The translations under genes and the position numbers were made by a program. Under the pieces are notes generated by a model that did no database searches, was not told the origin of the DNA, and was given only the letters and a program-made list of their open reading frames with translations. 47,307 bases of DNA, taken from positions 1 through 47,307 of the forward strand of contig NZ_VNJI01000059.1 in assembly GCF_007786445.1 (NCBI RefSeq), in the 5' to 3' direction. This document shows positions 24,946 through 34,159 of the stretch, one piece after another. Position 1 is the first letter of the stretch; every line of letters begins with the position of its first letter. The DNA comes from Paenibacillus cremeus. GTDB lineage: Bacteria > Bacillota > Bacilli > Paenibacillales > NBRC-103111.

Positions 24946-24974
24946 TTGGCGCTGCACGGGTGATCCTCTATAAT
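24946..24974 (+). promoter_or_regulatory. Sigma-A promoter of the pectate lyase gene
   Basis: TTGGCG (24946-24951), 17-base spacer, perfect TATAAT (24969-24974), about 30 bases before the start codon. Confidence 0.7.
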
Positions 24975-25004
24975 TGAGCCATAAGCTTTAGAGGAGTGAG
25001 CATC

Positions 25005-26345
25005 GTGGCCCAACCGATCCGTCACCACGCGCTAATCATCATGCTAGGATTCGTACTAGGAATGACAACCGCTTGCCAGCAGCAGGCGGCACAGCAGCAA
25101 TCGCAGCAACTACCGCAGCAGCAGGCCGATGTGTTGCCCAAGACCGAGGCGGCCCCGATGGAACCGAGCGCCTTGGGACGGGAGACACTGGCAGCGAACG
25201 ATGGCTGGGCAGCGGCCGAAGGCGGGACGACCGGCGGATCGAAGGCGAGCGCCGATCACGTGTATACTGTGACCAACCGGAGCGAGCTGGTCAAAGCCCT
25301 CAGCGGAGGAAGCAATAGCGGCGCGAAAATTGTTTACGTGAAGGGAACGATCAATCTGAGCGTGGACGACAGCAATAAGCCGCTCGGAGAGCAGGATTAT
25401 AAAGATCCGCAGTACGATCTGCAAGCTTACCTGAAGCAGTACGATCCGAGCGCCTGGGGAACGAAGCCGGTCGCCGGGCCGCTCGAAGACGCGAGGAAGC
25501 GGTCGCAGGCCAATCAGGACAAACGCGTGACCGTCCGCGTCCCGTCCGATACCACGATCGTTGGATTGGGCAGCGATGCCCGGATCGTCGGCGGAACGAT
25601 GCTGCTGAACGGAGTAAACAACATCATTATCCGCAACATCGAGTTTCAGGACGCGTATAGTTATTTTCCCGCATGGGATCCATCGGATTTAACCGGACGG
25701 TGGAATTCGAATTTGGATAACGTGACCTTGGTGAAAGCGACGCACGTTTGGGTCGATCACTGCAGGTTCAACGACGGGGCTCGCCTTGATGAGAGCAGCG
25801 AGGATTATTACGGCACCAAGTACCAGCATCACGACGGGGAACTGGATATCGGGTACGAATCCAACTGGGTCACGGTTTCGTATAATCATTTTTCCGACCA
25901 TGACAAGGTGATGCTGATCGGCTCCAGCGACAGCTCGACGACCGACAAAGGCCGGCTCAAGGTAACGATTCACCATAATATGTTTGAGAACGTTGCCCAG
26001 CGCACGCCGCGTGTCCGGTTCGGGCAGGTGCACGTGTACAACAATTACTATAAAAACACGAAGGGCTCGTACAATCACAGTATCCTTGCAGGCGTATCGT
26101 CTCACATTTATGCGGAAAACAACTATTTTGAACTCGCGAGCAGTACAAATGTAGAGAAGATCATCAAGGTGGAGGGGGGCACCGCGTTGTACGACACCGG
26201 CTCCATCGTCAATGGAAAGCCGGCCCAATTGGTGAAAGCGTATAATTCCCGCGCCAAAACTCCCCTAAGCGAGGATGTCGGCTGGAAGCCGGAATACTTC
26301 CTCAAGGTCGATCCGACGGAAGAGGTGCCGAAGCTTGCAAAGTAA
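25005..26345 (+). CDS. Pectate lyase (polysaccharide lyase family 1), lipoprotein
   Basis: 446 residues from GTG 25005, chosen for GAGGAG eight bases upstream; GTG 24996 overlaps that site. Lipobox MTTAC anchors the enzyme outside the membrane, followed by a Gln-rich linker. The parallel beta-helix shows VWVDHC, HHDGELDI, SYNHFSDHDKVMLIG and the catalytic-Arg region RTPRVRFGQVHVYNN (RxPxxR), all hallmarks of PL1. It cleaves de-esterified homogalacturonan by calcium-dependent beta-elimination. It heads a locus with importer and oligogalacturonate lyase. No binding module at the C terminus. Confidence 0.93.
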   Translation: MAQPIRHHALIIMLGFVLGMTTACQQQAAQQQSQQLPQQQADVLPKTEAAPMEPSALGRETLAANDGWAAAEGGTTGGSKASADHVYTVTNRSELVKALSGGSNSGAKIVYVKGTINLSVDDSNKPLGEQDYKDPQYDLQAYLKQYDPSAWGTKPVAGPLEDARKRSQANQDKRVTVRVPSDTTIVGLGSDARIVGGTMLLNGVNNIIIRNIEFQDAYSYFPAWDPSDLTGRWNSNLDNVTLVKATHVWVDHCRFNDGARLDESSEDYYGTKYQHHDGELDIGYESNWVTVSYNHFSDHDKVMLIGSSDSSTTDKGRLKVTIHHNMFENVAQRTPRVRFGQVHVYNNYYKNTKGSYNHSILAGVSSHIYAENNYFELASSTNVEKIIKVEGGTALYDTGSIVNGKPAQLVKAYNSRAKTPLSEDVGWKPEYFLKVDPTEEVPKLAK

Positions 26346-26389
26346 GAACTAAGGGGCGGACGCAGGTCAGCCCTTCCGTTTTAATAATA

Positions 26390-26403
26390 TGTATGCGCTT
26401 ACT
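26390..26403 (+). promoter_or_regulatory. Cre-like site upstream of the pectin-locus regulator
   Basis: TGTATGCGCTTACT resembles the CcpA cre consensus with two mismatches and shares its pattern with 10506-10519. It would couple the regulator gene to carbon catabolite repression. Weak, single-site evidence. Confidence 0.3.
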
Positions 26404-26438
26404 CCGCTTGCATCCTTTCTGAAAGGGGACGGCCCGTC

Positions 26439-28760
26439 ATGCGCTTTTTGCAAGGCAATTTATCCGGTCGCTTCAAAATGATCTACGGGCTGTTCTTTCT
26501 GCTCATCATCTCGTCGACGGTGTGGCTGTCCTATTTGAGCTCGAAGGGCAGTCTGGAGCATCAGGTGCGCAGCACCAATATTGCTCTCTTAAACCTGATC
26601 CAGCAAAAGATTGAAATGATGCTCAGAGAAATCGATACGAATACGATCAATTTCATTCAGGAGCCGGAGGTCGCCTTTTTCCTGCATGGGCAGTACGCTA
26701 CGGACGAATTGCGCTTCAACCATTTCCGCGTGCTCAATGACCGGTTCCGCTCACTCATGTTTGCCAACAGCAATGTATCGTCCTTTTATTTGTACTCGCT
26801 GGAGAAGAAAAGCCTGCTGACCGACACGACGTTCTCGGAGCAGTCCGACTTTTACGATATGAGCTGGCTGGATTCGTTCAACCGGATGAAAAGCTATCAG
26901 CAGTGGCTGGACACGCGGAAAATTACGGAGATCAGCTCCGGCTTCCAAAATGATAAAAATGTTGTTACCCTCATTCGCTCCTACCCCCTCATCAGCAATC
27001 CTCAATTCCGCAAAGGCGCGATTGTCGTTAATGTAGCCGAAACCACCATTTCCAATCTGATTCAGGACGTCGACACTCAGCGGGCTGGCCAAACGCTAGT
27101 CGTCAATCCGCAGGGCATGATCATCTCGTCGCAAAACAAAAAACAGCTGTTTCAGCCACTGAGCAGCATCGAAGGCGCACCGGAGCTGGAGCAAATGGGA
27201 TCCAGCGGGTATTTAACCAAGCCTACGCTAAACGGCGGGAGTTATACGACCTTTTATTTAACGTCAGCGTATAACGGTTGGAAATACGTCAGTATTGTCC
27301 CGGACCCGGAAATGAACCGCCCGCTGCAGCTGATCCGCAATTTTCTGCTGGCGATCGCCGTTGGGATGTTTATTCTGGCGATTGTCATCGTCTTTGCCGT
27401 AAGCAATTACACGTTTCGTCCGCTGGAGCTGTTTTTCCGCTCATTTACCGAGAAGAAGATCGCAGGTGCTGGTGACCTGACGTATATGGAGCAGTTTTTT
27501 AAGCAGATTCTCTCGGACAACGAGTCGCTGCAGAAGCAGATGAATGAATCGCTCCCAGCGCTGAAATGGCGGTTAATCATGAGCCTGCTCATGGGAGACA
27601 AGGCGAATTACAACCGCATGAGGCCATATTTCGGCACGCTTGGCATTACGCTCCACGCCGGCCAATTTGTCGTTCTGGTCATCGAGCTGGATCGCATTCA
27701 AGAGATTGCCTCGCCACGCGACGTGTACTTGTTTACTTATGCGGTCAGCAATGTGGCGGAGGAGCTGGTGGCCGGCGTGTGCAAAGGTGTCTCGTTGGAG
27801 CTGACGGACGGCAGGGTAGCAGTCATCATGAGCTTCGAGGAGGAAGGCGGCCAAGGGCATCAGCTTCAGGCGCTTCAGGTGGCGGATCTGCTCAAGGACT
27901 ATGTGAAAGGCCATTTCAAGCAGACGGTCACGATCGGCGTCGGTCGTCCGCACAAGCAGTGGGAAGGGATTCAGCATTCGTATCGGGAGGCGCTCACCGC
28001 GCTGAAATATAAGCTGATCATGGGCGATAACACGGTCGTTTCCATCGATGATGTTGCGGGCAATGATCATAATGATAATTTTTACCGGCTCAGCGGTATG
28101 GCGGATTCGGTGGTCGGTCTCATTCGGGATACGGACAAGGGCAAGCTGGAAGCGAGGCTGAACCACATTTTCGGCGAGATGATCGGCAGCAACGTGCCTC
28201 CCGAGATGATCAAGCAGATGTGCATCCAGCTGATCATGAAGTCCATTAAGGTGATCTCGGATAAAGGGCTGGAAGTGAAGGAGTTTCTGGATCCGAGGGA
28301 AAACATCTATCACCGGATCGAGTCCTGCGCCAACGTGGACGAAATTAAAAGCTACCTTTCCACCTTCCTGCATCATCTGATTGCCAGAACGGAGCAAAAC
28401 CGCGCTGCCAGAGGAAGCAACGAGACGATCCAGCAAATCATGGATTATTTGGAGCAGCATTATATGGACAGCGATCTGTCGCTCAACTTGTTGGCGTCGC
28501 AGTTCCGTCTGAGTGTGCCTTACTTAAGCAAGCTGTTCAAGGAAACGATGGAGCAAAATTTTATGGACTGGTTAATTGAGCTGCGGATGGAGAAATCCAA
28601 GGCGCTGCTGCTGAATCCGAGCTCGAAAATTCAAGCGATTGCCGAGAGCGTTGGATACAATAATACGCAAAGCTTTATACGTATTTTCAAGAAATACACC
28701 GGGCAAACCCCAGGGGAATTCAGGGAAAACCATAAAAAAGGTGAAGAGGATAAAAAGTGA
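26439..28760 (+). CDS. Membrane-bound sensor AraC-family regulator
   Basis: 773 residues. First helix about 14-33, an extracellular sensing region (about 34-290, Cache-like by size and position), a second helix about 298-320, a cytoplasmic middle region, and a C-terminal AraC double helix-turn-helix (about 660-765) with LASQFRLSVPYLSKLFKE and VGYNNTQSFIRIFKKYTGQT. This one-protein sensor/regulator type is common next to LplB/YtcP importers in Paenibacillus. It is followed by the permease genes and probably activates the pectin locus in response to extracellular oligogalacturonides (inference). Confidence 0.88.
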   Translation: MRFLQGNLSGRFKMIYGLFFLLIISSTVWLSYLSSKGSLEHQVRSTNIALLNLIQQKIEMMLREIDTNTINFIQEPEVAFFLHGQYATDELRFNHFRVLNDRFRSLMFANSNVSSFYLYSLEKKSLLTDTTFSEQSDFYDMSWLDSFNRMKSYQQWLDTRKITEISSGFQNDKNVVTLIRSYPLISNPQFRKGAIVVNVAETTISNLIQDVDTQRAGQTLVVNPQGMIISSQNKKQLFQPLSSIEGAPELEQMGSSGYLTKPTLNGGSYTTFYLTSAYNGWKYVSIVPDPEMNRPLQLIRNFLLAIAVGMFILAIVIVFAVSNYTFRPLELFFRSFTEKKIAGAGDLTYMEQFFKQILSDNESLQKQMNESLPALKWRLIMSLLMGDKANYNRMRPYFGTLGITLHAGQFVVLVIELDRIQEIASPRDVYLFTYAVSNVAEELVAGVCKGVSLELTDGRVAVIMSFEEEGGQGHQLQALQVADLLKDYVKGHFKQTVTIGVGRPHKQWEGIQHSYREALTALKYKLIMGDNTVVSIDDVAGNDHNDNFYRLSGMADSVVGLIRDTDKGKLEARLNHIFGEMIGSNVPPEMIKQMCIQLIMKSIKVISDKGLEVKEFLDPRENIYHRIESCANVDEIKSYLSTFLHHLIARTEQNRAARGSNETIQQIMDYLEQHYMDSDLSLNLLASQFRLSVPYLSKLFKETMEQNFMDWLIELRMEKSKALLLNPSSKIQAIAESVGYNNTQSFIRIFKKYTGQTPGEFRENHKKGEEDKK

Positions 28761-28873
28761 ACATCCCCCTGGCATAAAAAAAGCGATCAGCATAAAAAGT
28801 GGATATTTCCATGTCCGCCGGCAGCTTATACCATGAGGGTGTAATCCGGCGAAGCGGAAGGGAGGTGTAGAAC

Positions 28874-29854
28874 ATGCGATCACACATCGGTGAAGCCCGT
28901 GCGGAGGAGGGGGCTTATGTCCGGCCGGCTCCATCGGCGAATCGTCTGATGCTGTTATGGAAGTACGTCAAGCGGGACAAATATTTGTATCTGCTGCTTG
29001 TACCGATTTTGGCCTACTATGTGGTATTTAAGTACACGCCGATGCTCGGGGAAATCATTGCCTTCAAAAACTACCGTTTTGCCGACGGCATCTGGGGCAG
29101 CCAGTGGGTGGGGCTTAAGCATTTCAACCGGCTGTTTACGAGCCCGGATTTTTTCAATGTGCTTAAAAATACGCTGCTGCTGAACGTCTACAGTATCGTC
29201 TTTGCTTTCCCGGTGCCGATCGTGCTGGCGGTGCTGCTGAATGAGGTCCGGCTGGAATGGTACAAACGGACGATCCAGAATCTGCTGTATATCCCGCACT
29301 TCATCTCGTGGGTCGTTCTTGGCGGTATTTTCATTGCACTGCTCTCTCCGTCTACAGGGATCGTTAATACGGTGCTGGTGAAGCTGTTTGGCATTCAGCC
29401 GATTTACTTCATGGCAAGCAACGCTTGGTGGCCGGTGATGTTCATTTTGTCCGGGATTTGGCAGAGTGCCGGCTGGGGGACGATTCTGTACCTGGCGGCG
29501 ATGGCGGGCATCGATCCGCAGCTGTATGAGGCGGCCAAGATCGACGGGGCGAGCAAGCTGCGCCGGATCTGGCATGTGACGCTTCCGGGCATCCGCAGCA
29601 CGATTGCCATTCTGCTCATTTTGCGGGTCGGCCAGATGATGGATGTCGGGTTCGAGCATATTTTTGTCATGCAAAATAAAGCGGTGTACGAGGTGTCCAA
29701 CGTTATCAGCACCTACGTGTACCATGCGGGGCTGGAGGGCTTGCAGTACAGCTACACCACGGCGCTGGGGCTGTTTCAGTCGGTGATCGGGCTGATTCTG
29801 GTTGTAAGCGTCAACAAAATCATTAAGGCGATGGGCGAAAACGGGCTATGGTAA
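28874..29854 (+). CDS. ABC sugar importer permease, LplB type (oligogalacturonide candidate)
   Basis: 326 residues, six helices. LLLVPILAYYVVFKYTPMLG and the EAA loop EAAKIDGASKLRRIWHVTLP define the family. GGGAGG precedes ATG 28874. Paralogue of the permease at 13583. In this locus the substrate is most likely oligogalacturonides released by the pectate lyase. No ATPase gene nearby. Confidence 0.9.
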   Translation: MRSHIGEARAEEGAYVRPAPSANRLMLLWKYVKRDKYLYLLLVPILAYYVVFKYTPMLGEIIAFKNYRFADGIWGSQWVGLKHFNRLFTSPDFFNVLKNTLLLNVYSIVFAFPVPIVLAVLLNEVRLEWYKRTIQNLLYIPHFISWVVLGGIFIALLSPSTGIVNTVLVKLFGIQPIYFMASNAWWPVMFILSGIWQSAGWGTILYLAAMAGIDPQLYEAAKIDGASKLRRIWHVTLPGIRSTIAILLILRVGQMMDVGFEHIFVMQNKAVYEVSNVISTYVYHAGLEGLQYSYTTALGLFQSVIGLILVVSVNKIIKAMGENGLW

Positions 29855-29883
29855 TGGCAATGGTAATGAAGGGAGGGATTCAA

Positions 29884-30780
29884 TTGTCAAGCAGTCAATC
29901 GCTTCGGGTTCGGCTAGGGTATGGCCTAGTGTATGTATTTTTGGCCATGCTGGCCGTGACGACGGTCTTTCCGTTCGTTCATGTGCTGGCCACCTCTATG
30001 AGCAGCTCTCGGGCTCTGCTCTCAGGGGAAGTGTTCCTGTGGCCGAAGGAGACCACGTTTATCTCGTTTTCCAACTTAATTGATGACGGGCAGCTCCTGC
30101 ACGCGATGAAAAATACGCTCGTCATTACGGTATTCGGCACGCTGATCAATATCGTCGCTACGATTATTGCCGCTTACCCTTTGAGCCGGAAAAGGCTGAA
30201 GGGGCGGGGCGTGATTCTGATGCTCATTACGTTTACGATGCTGTTTGGCGGCGGGATCATTCCCAACTACATTTTGATCAAGACGCTCGGCATTATGAAT
30301 ACGTACTGGGCGCTGTGGCTGCCCGGCCTCTTGAGCACGTACAATTTTTTCGTGATGAAAACGTTCTTCGAGAACCTGCCCACCGAGCTGGAGGAGTCGG
30401 CGGCGATGGACGGCGCGAATGATCTGGTGATCATCGCGAGAATTATTTTGCCGTTATCGATGCCGATCATTGCGGCGCTGACGCTGTTTTATGCCGTGAG
30501 CTGGTGGAACTCGTACATGAACGTGCTGATGTATATCAGCAGCTCGGGCAAGCTGTCCCTGATGGTGAAGCTGCTGCAAATGATCGAAACAACCAGTCAG
30601 AGCCTGCTTAATTCGAGCACCACCGGCGGCACCGAGGGAGCGACCATGCAAAATCTTGTGACTCCGGAGGGCATTCGGGCGGCGGCGATCATCATTTCGG
30701 TGACCCCCATTTTATGCGTATATCCTTTCCTGCAAAAATATTTTGTCAAAGGGGTATTAATCGGATCCATCAAAGGCTAA
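29884..30780 (+). CDS. ABC sugar importer permease, YtcP/LplC type
   Basis: 298 residues from TTG 29884, six bases after GGGAGGG. The upstream ATGs at 29848-29866 lie before this site and are rejected, which also removes the apparent overlap with the previous gene. FGGGIIPNYILIKTLGI, the EAA loop EESAAMDGANDLVIIARIIL and the C terminus PFLQKYFVKGVLIGSIKG are typical. Partner of the permease at 28874. Confidence 0.9.
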   Translation: MSSSQSLRVRLGYGLVYVFLAMLAVTTVFPFVHVLATSMSSSRALLSGEVFLWPKETTFISFSNLIDDGQLLHAMKNTLVITVFGTLINIVATIIAAYPLSRKRLKGRGVILMLITFTMLFGGGIIPNYILIKTLGIMNTYWALWLPGLLSTYNFFVMKTFFENLPTELEESAAMDGANDLVIIARIILPLSMPIIAALTLFYAVSWWNSYMNVLMYISSSGKLSLMVKLLQMIETTSQSLLNSSTTGGTEGATMQNLVTPEGIRAAAIIISVTPILCVYPFLQKYFVKGVLIGSIKG

Positions 30781-30821
30781 AGACGGCAGCGTTCTAAATT
30801 GTTCATGGAGGCGAAACGACA

Positions 30822-32387
30822 ATGCTTAAACGACAGCACATGGCGTTATTGCTTGCGGCTTCCCTAGGCACCATTACAGCATGCTCTTCCAGCGGGACGG
30901 ACAGCAGCGGCGATACCGCAAAAAAAGACAGCGGCACGGAAAAGAAGAAGCTCGAGGTCAGCGTATCGATTCTGGACCGGGGCCAGGTGGCGAGCGATGA
31001 AGGGACCTACGAGAACAACCGGACGACGAAGTATATCAATGAGAAATCCGGCATTAATGTGAAATGGGTGCCGATCCTGCGTACGGAGTCGACCAAGAAG
31101 CTGAACACGCTGATTGCCGCAGGCGAGGCGCCGGATTTGATGTGGGAGTTTAACCGGGATTATATGTCGACGTTGAAGGAGCAAGGGGCCATTCAGCCGA
31201 TCGATGATTACATTGAGAAGTACAGCACCAGCTATAAAAATTATTTGAAAGCGCATCCGGAGCTGAAGCCGTACACCCAGTTTGACGGAAAAACGTACAT
31301 TGCCACCAGCGCGCGGGGAATCGACTCGATTGCCAACCATGCGATCTGGATCCGGCAGGATTGGCTCGACAAGCTCGGCTTGAAAACGCCGCAGACGATG
31401 GATGAGCTGGTGAACGTGATGCGGGCCTTCAAGGATAAAGATCCGGACGGCAACGGGAAAAACGATACGCTGGGCGCAGCCTTCAACTTTAACTATACGG
31501 GCATTATTCAGGCGATGTATGCGGCTCACGGCGGTTTGTGGTATTTGGAAAACGATAAGCTCGTCAAAGGGAACTTCACCGACCGGTATACGGATGTCTT
31601 GGCGCAGCTGAAGTTGTTTTTCGATGAGGGCTTGATCGACAAGGAATACATCACGGATAAGAACTATCAGAAGGAACGGTCTCTGCTTGTAACCGGGAAG
31701 GCCGGCGTCTATTTCTCCAGCTGGAACATTGCTCCGGAATACCGCGAGCTGAAGCAGAATGTGCCGGATTCCAAGCTGGTGCCGCTGGAGCCGGTGGCTA
31801 CCAAGTATGGCAAGTTCGGGTTGTACCAGGAACCGCCTGCCAACCGGTTGATCGTGTTTAATAAAAACATGAAAAACCCAGAGGCGGCTGTGAAGCTGCT
31901 GGATTGGTGGATTGATAAAAACTGGTTCGATGTTCGCTTCGGCCAGGAGGGTGTGCACTACAAGCTGGTGAATGGGGTGCCGCAAGCCATTGATGCGGAG
32001 AAGAACAAGAAGGAAACGCTGTATGCTCCCGAATACGCGGTGCTGGATCAATGGAGTCCGAAGCCGGAGGATTTCCCGGTCATGGCGGCTCAAGACCCGA
32101 TCTCGCAGGAGTATGCGAAGGTACAGGGCGAATCGCTGAAGGTGGCGATGAAAAACAAATTCCGTCGCGATATTCCGTACAATCCTACGTTCCCGGAGCT
32201 GGCTGAGACATCCACTTCGTTCGGTCCGGTCGCTGAGGATATCGAGACCAAGGTCATTACCGGCGGCAGCCAGTACACTGCGCAGTGGGGCATGGAGCAG
32301 CTGCGGAAGGAATGGAAGCGGCTCGGCGGCGACAATGTCGACAAGCTGGCGCAGCAATGGTATGAGAAAAATTTAAAAGGTAAATAA
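30822..32387 (+). CDS. Extracellular solute-binding lipoprotein of the pectin-locus importer
   Basis: 521 residues with lipobox TITAC (Cys about 21). Large family 1 binding protein of the LipO/YtcQ type, with IWIRQDWLDKLGLKTPQTMD and DKDPDGNGKNDT (a possible calcium-binding loop, common in this group). GGAGGCG precedes ATG. Follows its two permeases, the reverse gene order to the 11786 importer. Confidence 0.88.
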   Translation: MLKRQHMALLLAASLGTITACSSSGTDSSGDTAKKDSGTEKKKLEVSVSILDRGQVASDEGTYENNRTTKYINEKSGINVKWVPILRTESTKKLNTLIAAGEAPDLMWEFNRDYMSTLKEQGAIQPIDDYIEKYSTSYKNYLKAHPELKPYTQFDGKTYIATSARGIDSIANHAIWIRQDWLDKLGLKTPQTMDELVNVMRAFKDKDPDGNGKNDTLGAAFNFNYTGIIQAMYAAHGGLWYLENDKLVKGNFTDRYTDVLAQLKLFFDEGLIDKEYITDKNYQKERSLLVTGKAGVYFSSWNIAPEYRELKQNVPDSKLVPLEPVATKYGKFGLYQEPPANRLIVFNKNMKNPEAAVKLLDWWIDKNWFDVRFGQEGVHYKLVNGVPQAIDAEKNKKETLYAPEYAVLDQWSPKPEDFPVMAAQDPISQEYAKVQGESLKVAMKNKFRRDIPYNPTFPELAETSTSFGPVAEDIETKVITGGSQYTAQWGMEQLRKEWKRLGGDNVDKLAQQWYEKNLKGK

Positions 32388-32404
32388 GCCCAGGGAGGAC
32401 GCAC

Positions 32405-34138
32405 ATGGCTATCGATTCTAAAGCGCTGCTGCTGCGCCAGCTGGACCAGTGGCACGCCGAGTATTCGCCTGAGCACAAAATGGTTCGCAAGCCGTTTCGT
32501 ACGCCAGGCTACCACAGCACCTTAAAGGATGTGGCGTATACCCATCCGACGCGGGACGCCCTCGTCTATGCGCTCGCGCTGCTCGACAGCGGGGTCCAGG
32601 AGCATGTGCAGCGGGCCTCCGAGATCATCGAGAAGGTGATCGGCCTCCAGGACCAGAACCCGGAGAGCCGTACCTACGGCATCTGGTCCTGGTTCCTGGA
32701 GGAGCCGCTTGCGATGATGGCTCCGCCGGATTGGAACTGGGCCGATTTCTGCGGCAAACGGCTGGTGCTCGCAGCGCAGCGGCATGCGGGCGTGCTGGAT
32801 TCCGCTTTGCAGGAGCAGATTCGGCAGGCGCTGTTCTGCGCGTGCGGCGCGATTATTAAGCGCGACGTCGGTCCCGGCTACACGAATATCGCGATCATGG
32901 GCGCGTTCGTGACGCTGCTTACTGGAGAGGTATACGGTCACCAGTCGTATGCCGACTACGGTCTCGAGCGGCTGCGCAAGTTCAGCCGGTATACGAAGGA
33001 GCTGGGCACGTTCCAGGAATATAACAGCCCGACGTATACGATCATTGCGATTGAGGAGCTGTCCAGCATCCACACCTCAGTCTCTCATGCGGAGGCGAAG
33101 GAGCTGAGCGCCGAGCTGCTGGATGTCGCATGGCGCATGCTGGCAGAGCATTTCCATGTGCCGAGCAAGCAATGGTCCGGGCCGCACAGCCGCAGCTACA
33201 GCACGGTGATGACGCCGGCGTCGTATTCATTCCTGCAGCTGGCCAGCAGGGGAGCCTTGGCGATGCTGGCGGAGGAGCAGCTCGTTTACAATCTGGATTG
33301 GTACGGAAATGACATCCAATGTCCTGAGCCGTATTTGCCTGCGTTTCGAGAAGAGGTCTTTTTGAAGACCATCAGGCAGCCGATCGCCAAAGACGAGTCC
33401 GGTGCTGCATTGAATACAGCGACGACGTATTTGAACGGGCCGCTGAGCTTGGGGACGTACAGCAAGGACGTCATGTGGAACCAACGGCGCAATCTGCTTG
33501 CGTATATTGCGGAAGGCGAAGATCGCTTCAGCTATGTGCATCTGCGCTTTTTGCGCGATGGCTACGATTACTCCTCGGCAGTATTCACCAGCGTACAGGA
33601 AGAGAGCGAGGTCTTGTTCGGCATCGGCTTCTGCACGAATGGAGGGAATACGCATATCGGGCTGGACCCGATTGACGGAACCGTGGATGCGGCGGATTTG
33701 CGTCTCCGCTTTGAAATCGGCGGCAGCTTGGAACGGGTAGAGGAGGAAGCATTGGCAGACGATGCCGAGGCTGCAACTGTTCATATCGCGGGGCATGCGA
33801 TGACGGTGAGGACGCTATTCGCCGCCTTTGACGGTGAGCGTCCGCGATGGGAGCTGACTCGGGACGGGCAGAAGCTTTGCTTGGATTACGTTGTTTATTC
33901 AGGCTCAGACTCGGGTTCAAGCGAGCGAAAAACCTTCGATTTCCGCACGATGGAGCAGGCGCTGCTTCTGTTCGCTCTTCGCTTCAGCGTAGGGGCAGGC
34001 GGGCCGCTGGATGCGACTGCCATGATCTCAGGCACCGAAGCACTAGCTGAATCGAAGACGCGCAGCGGAGCGGTGCTCCAGCTGGCGCTGCCGCTGAAGC
34101 CGGGCGAGAAGCGGGATATGATGCGACCGCGAACGTAA
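32405..34138 (+). CDS. Putative alpha-toroid polysaccharide lyase or hydrolase, family uncertain
   Basis: 577 residues, no signal peptide. The N-terminal about 320 residues are helical, with repeated aromatic, His and Asn segments (WSWFLEEPLAMMAPPDWNWAD, GPGYTNIAI, FQEYNSPTYTIIA, SGPHSRSYSTVMTP); the rest looks beta-rich. This resembles two-domain lyases of the heparinase II/III or alginate-lyase type, but no exact family is recognised. It lies between the binding protein and the oligogalacturonate lyase, with GGGAGG before ATG, so it probably processes imported pectin fragments inside the cell (inference). Confidence 0.5.
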   Translation: MAIDSKALLLRQLDQWHAEYSPEHKMVRKPFRTPGYHSTLKDVAYTHPTRDALVYALALLDSGVQEHVQRASEIIEKVIGLQDQNPESRTYGIWSWFLEEPLAMMAPPDWNWADFCGKRLVLAAQRHAGVLDSALQEQIRQALFCACGAIIKRDVGPGYTNIAIMGAFVTLLTGEVYGHQSYADYGLERLRKFSRYTKELGTFQEYNSPTYTIIAIEELSSIHTSVSHAEAKELSAELLDVAWRMLAEHFHVPSKQWSGPHSRSYSTVMTPASYSFLQLASRGALAMLAEEQLVYNLDWYGNDIQCPEPYLPAFREEVFLKTIRQPIAKDESGAALNTATTYLNGPLSLGTYSKDVMWNQRRNLLAYIAEGEDRFSYVHLRFLRDGYDYSSAVFTSVQEESEVLFGIGFCTNGGNTHIGLDPIDGTVDAADLRLRFEIGGSLERVEEEALADDAEAATVHIAGHAMTVRTLFAAFDGERPRWELTRDGQKLCLDYVVYSGSDSGSSERKTFDFRTMEQALLLFALRFSVGAGGPLDATAMISGTEALAESKTRSGAVLQLALPLKPGEKRDMMRPRT

Positions 34139-34159
34139 GGTCAGAAAACGAGGTGCGTG

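Noticed and set aside
24965..24996. Hairpin CCTCTA/TAGAGG sequestering the pectate lyase ribosome site
   Set aside because: The left arm overlaps the -10 box and is therefore not part of the transcript.
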